NCBI GenBank assembly: GCA_947247005.1
Contig: OX365953.1
Location: 2,113,001 to 2,177,000 of the forward strand
Length of the DNA stretch: 64,000 bases
Source: Spisula solida
Lineage: Eukaryota; Mollusca; Bivalvia; Venerida; Mactridae
Reading direction: 5' to 3'
Part shown: positions 59,934 through 64,000 of the stretch, piece by piece
Position numbering within the stretch: the first letter of the stretch is position 1
Layout: every line of letters starts with the position of its first letter
Notes under the pieces: generated by a model
Seen by the model: the letters and a program-made list of their open reading frames with translations, nothing else
What the model was told of the DNA's origin: nothing
Database searches by the model: none
Made by a program: the position numbers and the translations under genes

Positions 59934-60070
59934 TTAATACACGACACAGCCGGGCAGGAAGGCGATAATCCGCCCGGAAAATGAATAATCACCTCGAGGG
60001 CTTCAGCCCGAGAGTGATTATTCATACCGGGCGGATTATCAACTTCCGGCCAGGCTCTGAAGTGTATTAA
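59934..60070. mobile_element. TTAA-flanked palindromic MITE
   Basis: TTAA at 59934 and 60067 brackets a 129-bp sequence. Its ends 'TACACGACACAGCCGGGCAG' and 'CCAGGCTCTGAAGTGTA' pair over about 40 bp, including 'GATAATCCGCCCGG'. TTAA duplication fits piggyBac- or Kolobok-type elements. It sits exactly between the inverted R2 and R1 copies. Confidence 0.75.
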
Positions 60071-60389
60071 AGTCTTTAATACAATTGTTCGATTTCAGAA
60101 TATCTATGAAGAACAAACAACGTAAATATTACTGATGTAGATATACACTAAGTTTGTACCAATAAAATGCACTTAGTGTGAATAAAATTGGCAAAGAAAT
60201 CTGGCATATGAGCAACGTAACGCCATTTTGGCTCCAACGTGACGTCATGTTTACATGGATAACGTAACGTGCGCTCCTTCAACCGGTCCGATTATGATTA
60301 TGAGATTGCGGACCGGGCGGATAGCCGATAATCAATCACGTGATGGCCATAATCAGCCGCAAATAGGCTTATTTGTGTTACTATATATA

Positions 60390-61670
60390 GTAACAAGTGT
60401 ATTAAAGGTAAGGATCAGACCCAATTCACAGTGCTGTACTCCTTATTACACATGACGTGAATTTTTAAATAAAATAACCCAAATACATAAACGTTAAGTT
60501 GTTTGTTTGTTTGCGTTAAAATGAACGTTTTTTATAGTTCATTATTTATAATAAGCCAATATATTATATGTTTAAACAACATTGGTCACTTAACAAGAAT
60601 TTATGAGCATTTTCCTTTTTATGTGTCGATCATCCCTCATGTACATTTAACGTGTGCTTCATAAAATGGGGAGTAGACTCATTGATTAGTTTAAAACCTT
60701 TAACTGATGCATGCTTTTCCGTGGAATATAGTAATATTTACAACCATTCTACATTCCTTGCTTACTCACTTGGATCAGAACACGAGTTTTTCGTGCACAA
60801 TTTGTAGACCAATACGTAGTATAAACTACTTGATCCCGGTTGTGCATCCAATACGTATTACCTGCGCTAGAATATCGAGAACTAGTATATCTGTTTGCAG
60901 TGGTCACATGTTCGAAAGTTTATCCAGTAAAATAGCTTGTATCATCGGGTGTTCGGCTTTACAAACATGGAAGTCCGATGAACATTTTTAGATTTCAAAA
61001 TGATAGAATGACCGCACTAGCGCTTGTGTTACTTTTCAGAGGTGATATTTTGGTTATAGTTTTAGTTATTATACGGTCATCCAACTATGGCATTGTTTTT
61101 GTCGACACTCCTGTGTGAAGAGCCCTATAGTATGGTAAGGGCCTGTCCACATTTTTGTCCTGTTTTTATTTTTCAGTATATTTTCAACATGTGTGCATTT
61201 GTAACGACTCGAGTGCGATATATTTTGACATAAGATTGGTTGTATCTCGAAGATAAATGTATAAGCTTGCTACTGGAGAAAACAGTATGTGATTAATTGC
61301 CTTTTTGGAAAAGTTACAAGACTGTTTGTAAAGTTGGTGGTGTCGCAATTTTGATACGAGTTATAGTGCAGAGAATTTGACACGACTCTCGACCTTTAAA
61401 TTAGCATAATTTAACAGCTGATATATTGTCTATAATTATAATTCCGGCTGTATGTTTTCATGAGCGGAGAGTATCACGAAGACGCTCGAGGGGTATCTAA
61501 AGAACCGATAATGCACGATTTGCTCGCGGAAATTTATATATTCAACGCAATTACCTTGTAATATATTCATGCATAAAGGTCAGGATCATGTAAAATTCTC
61601 TGAGCTATACGTCCCTGTTAATCTATATCTAGTGATTGAGAGACCAGTGAGTCGATACAGACCCCTATGG
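60390..61670 (+). mobile_element. Dispersed repeat R1, copy 2 (interrupted by MITE M)
   Basis: Matches the reverse complement of 4640-5715 from 'AAGGTAAGGATCAGACCCAA' to 'TCGATACAGACCCCTATG'. The MITE at 61364-61607 splits 'CGAGTTACGTCCC' at its TA, which shows the empty site. No encoded enzyme. Confidence 0.8.
61364..61607 (+). mobile_element. TA-flanked MITE family M, copy 2 (inside R1)
   Basis: 244 bp: 'TAGTGCAGAGAATTTGAC' to 'AAAATTCTCTGAGCTA', flanked by TA (61362-61363; 61608-61609). The R1 copies at 4740 and 11845 show the uninterrupted 'GAGTTACGTCCCTG', so this insertion is younger than R1. Confidence 0.92.
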
Positions 61671-61672
61671 TA

Positions 61673-61929
61673 TAGTCCAGATAATCTGACATGACTCTCG
61701 ACCTTTAAATTAGCATAATTTAACAGCTGATATAGTGTCTATATTTATAATCCCGGTTGTATGTTTTCATAATCGGGAAGTATCACGAAGACGCTCGAAG
61801 TGTAATACCAAAACAAATCTAAAGGACCGATATTACACGATTTGCTCGCGGAAATCTATATATTCAACGCAAGAACCTTGTAATATATTCATGCACAAAG
61901 GCCAGGATCATGTCAAATTCTCTGAGCTA
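61673..61929 (+). mobile_element. TA-flanked MITE family M, copy 3
   Basis: 257 bp: 'TAGTCCAGATAATCTGACAT' to 'CAAATTCTCTGAGCTA', flanked by TA (61671-61672; 61930-61931). It lies only 65 bp from copy 2 in the same orientation, at the end of R1. Confidence 0.92.
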
Positions 61930-61931
61930 TA

Positions 61932-62817
61932 ACTATGATATAAATCATATATTTCACACTGTTGTTTTGGTATATTCATGTATAAACGTACGCCACAAAC
62001 AAATATATGATAACTTTGTATGGTATGGCACCACTGGGCTTGAACTATAGTCCAGTCAGGATAAAAATTCAGTGACACAGCGGTCGAGTCCACTATAACG
62101 GTGTAAAACCAATTATAAAGGCTTATACTGTACAAACAACTATAATTTCAATGCTAAACTAACATACTAAACCTCGATCTACCTGTTTAGACAATGGTCG
62201 TGATTTTTTTGCGTACAAATAAACTGCACCGTCACTGTCACAATATCCTAACTGGACTATACGTGTTTCCGTGTTTATACATCGGCCTATCAGGGGTTTT
62301 TAACAATTCAAAACATTACATAACTTAAAACAACGAAATCTCACGACGATTAAAGAGTAACAATTTAATCTTGCTACAATTATACATTTATTGAGTATGT
62401 AAGCATTTTACACCAAGCTTCAAATACATGATACTCTTTTGGCAACAAAATATCATACGCACACACGGTACAGAACCAGTGTGGACATGTCACGTGGTAT
62501 GTATAGTAATTTTTGGATAACACCGCAAGATGAAATCTGTAAACAAAAAGTTCATTGGCCGATTTTAACAAGACATAATCGACCTTCAAGCAGAGAATGG
62601 ATACTACCCAAAACAGCGTCATGTTAGTTTGTAAAAAGCAAAAGTTGTTGCCCAAAACAAGACTTTTTATATTTGTGTAGGCTGGTTTTTTTCTTGCGTT
62701 CTTAGCCAAACATTACGTCACACACCACGTGGTATATCCACACTGAGTACAGTGGTGGGTGTATATAACACCGCATATCTTTATCATGACGCATCTGGAT
62801 TAGTAAACATGAAATTG
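61932..62817. other. Non-coding spacer
   Basis: AT-rich with overlapping frames on both strands at 62380-62709 that resemble no family. 'GTCACGTGGTATGTATAGTA' near 62488 and 'CACCACGTGGTATATCCACA' near 62723, with 'TACCAAGTGGTATGTGACGT' near 63257, hint at one more dispersed repeat. Confidence 0.4.
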
Positions 62818-62967
62818 GCCTCCGTAGCTCAATGCTTGACGACTAATCTGGCGACTCGGGTCGAAATCCGGGTGGAGGCACACACATAAATTATATATGC
62901 CTGCCATATTTCAGCAGAAAGCTGACTGGCAAATAAAGGCTATGCTCGACATTTTTAAAAAAAAATT
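62818..62967 (+). repeat. tRNA-derived SINE with poly(A)
   Basis: 'GGCCTCCGTAGCTCAATGCT' starts a 62-bp tRNA-like head whose ends pair (GCCTCCG with TGGAGGC). B-box-like 'GGGTCGAAATCC' is present. A short body ends 'GACATTTTTAAAAAAAAATT'. Shorter than a tRNA in the D/anticodon region, so a SINE is more likely than a gene. Confidence 0.7.
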
Positions 62968-63050
62968 AAATGTTTATGAGATAATTTAACAATAATAAAG
63001 ACATTAGTTTGTTTATGTGCGCAGATCATTCCATCTCTACTCCATTGTTT

Positions 63051-63197
63051 TCATCCACTCGGCGTATAGCACCTCATGTAAACACAGTATGCAGCACATG
63101 CTCCAACAAGACCTATTGCCAGTTTAATATTAGAAGAGCCACCCGCTCCAATGCTTTGTAATATCGAAAACAATCCCCCGGCTACTGTAAATGGTAC
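63051..63197 (-). CDS. IFI27-like: Gene C last exon, IFI27/ISG12-like
   Basis: Acceptor TTTTTCAG|GTA opens 48 codons and a TGA at 63051-63053. It reads VPFTVAGGLFSILQSIGAGG, then a hydrophobic segment (LAIGLVGACAAYCVY) and a short tail. It starts at the same family position as exon 3 of genes A and B (phase 0, 'A-G-G-x-F-x-x-L-Q-S-x-G-A'), but lacks their second Gly/Ala repeat. Upstream exons should lie beyond the window. Expected to be a small membrane protein of the same family. Confidence 0.85.
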   Translation of the reverse strand, partial: VPFTVAGGLFSILQSIGAGGSSNIKLAIGLVGACAAYCVYMRCYTPSG

Positions 63198-63694
63198 CTG
63201 AAAAATAATAAATACAAAACTCTATACATCTGAGTGCAATCCTTTTGTTTGGACATACCAAGTGGTATGTGACGTAGTTTTTGGCTAAGAACGCAAGTAA
63301 TAATCTATCAACGGGAAGATAAATTACTTGTACCGGTATCACACCACTGCCTCTTCTACTTAAATTTCATTCAGCAACACACTTTGGAAACAAGTCACCC
63401 CGATCGATGAAGAATTTCAAGCAATACAAAAAGTATGTATCCCGGTTTGAAGCCAAGATCTAGATAAAGAGATTTATATTCAATACTCCGTTGTCATTGC
63501 AACCACAATTGTTCAGACTAAAAAAGAACAAGTACAGGGTCTCCAAAAAGAAAGTGTATACAGTTTGAGTGTATATTTATAAAATCTCTTCATTCTGCTA
63601 TCGTTAAGACTGAAATTACCTTATTTTGCCCGTGACGTCTATTCAGTAATTTATGACGTTCTTAAAGATGTCCACCCTTCTATCGTTTTCCTTC
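63198..63694. other. Gene C intron, 5' direction
   Basis: AT-rich sequence with no exon-2-like Gly/Ala-rich segment on the minus strand. Confidence 0.5.
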
Positions 63695-64000
63695 TTACAC
63701 TTCTTTTAAACTATTGATAACATTTGCACATGTGTCTAAATGGATCTTCTTAAAAAACCTTCTGTGTTGATGTTTCTCGTGAGCATAGACGTGTCTGTTG
63801 GCTTTTGTGCTGTACGCTAGCGATTCCACATAGCCCCATAATAAGAATTCGCAATGATTTTGATCCGGGTTGTGGACGGGCCATGTCACACCGCAGTGGT
63901 ATTTCCTGAAAATTACTTTGGATCCAACTGTTTAAAGGAATTCATCCAACCCCTTATGTACAATGTGTGGCCCTGGCACATCTTGCATGAGCTATGTATC
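63695..64000 (-). pseudogene. Decayed mariner/Tc1-type transposase fragment
   Basis: In one frame, with stops, the minus strand reads LMQDVPGPHIVHKG, then, after a TAA, WPVHNPDQNHCEFLLWGYVE and on to a stop at 63695. This follows the mariner/Tc1 catalytic core, in which 'QQDGA-PH' precedes 'WP-x-SPDL-x-P-x-FFLWG'. The second and third catalytic acidic positions are partly kept (D of QD; D of NPD). At least one stop and lost consensus residues show it is dead. It runs off the right edge and lies in the gene C intron. Confidence 0.75.

Noticed and set aside
62818..62880. Functional tRNA gene
   Set aside because: Acceptor-like ends pair, but the head is only 62 nt with an abnormal D/anticodon region and runs into a poly(A)-ended body, so a SINE is preferred.

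Overview
The window is eukaryotic, AT-rich and repeat-laden. Spliceosomal exons with GT/AG borders, tRNA-derived SINEs, a Penelope-type GIY-YIG fragment, several DNA-transposon families and simple-sequence arrays all point to a metazoan. The recurring repeat vocabulary ('TCCGTCCGTCCG' next to 'GGGCCCTTTGGGCCCTC', many 'TACATGTA' words) and an expanded family of small Gly/Ala-rich interferon-alpha-inducible (ISG12/IFI6/IFI27, Ifi-6-16) genes make a bivalve mollusc most likely. This is inference from style; I cannot name the species.

The genes I can support best are three tandem IFI27-like genes, all on the minus strand. Gene C (about 63.1 kb) shows only its last exon; the rest lies past the right edge. 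Gene B (50.0-56.2 kb) has three phase-compatible exons, but exon 2 carries an in-frame TGA where gene A has a conserved Gly. Gene A (26.1-35.8 kb) also has three exons, but its signal-peptide exon is cut in two by a 4,415-bp TA-flanked transposon (31389-35803). The two halves, 4.4 kb apart, make one continuous reading frame that resembles exon 1 of gene B. So two of the three visible paralogues look broken in this haplotype.

Most of the rest is mobile DNA. From left to right: palindromic AT-rich repeats and a 0.55-kb (CTAC)n array (1.5-4.3 kb); a dispersed element with copies near 4.6-5.7, 10.3-11.9, 58.8-59.9 and 60.4-61.7 kb, in inverted arrangement; a 4.66-kb element with about 450-bp inverted termini beginning CACGGTG and a 5-bp TTATC duplication, which suggests Transib/RAG-like (15.8-20.5 kb); a hAT-like element and SINE-derived tandem array inside gene A intron 2; the transposon that splits gene A; a 32-bp tandem array open in all three minus frames (36.5-37.3 kb); a 4.2-kb inverted-repeat unit with a 71-bp satellite core and a 10-unit higher-order period (38.1-42.4 kb); a Penelope-like element with a 13-bp target duplication and a hAT element nested in one arm (47.5-49.65 kb); three copies of one TA-flanked MITE (54.1, 61.4, 61.7 kb); and a decayed mariner/Tc1 transposase at the right edge.

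Two other plus-strand sets of possible exons (21.9 kb; 34.2-35.3 kb, the latter inside the transposon) are tentative. Apart from these, most open frames look like by-products of repeats.
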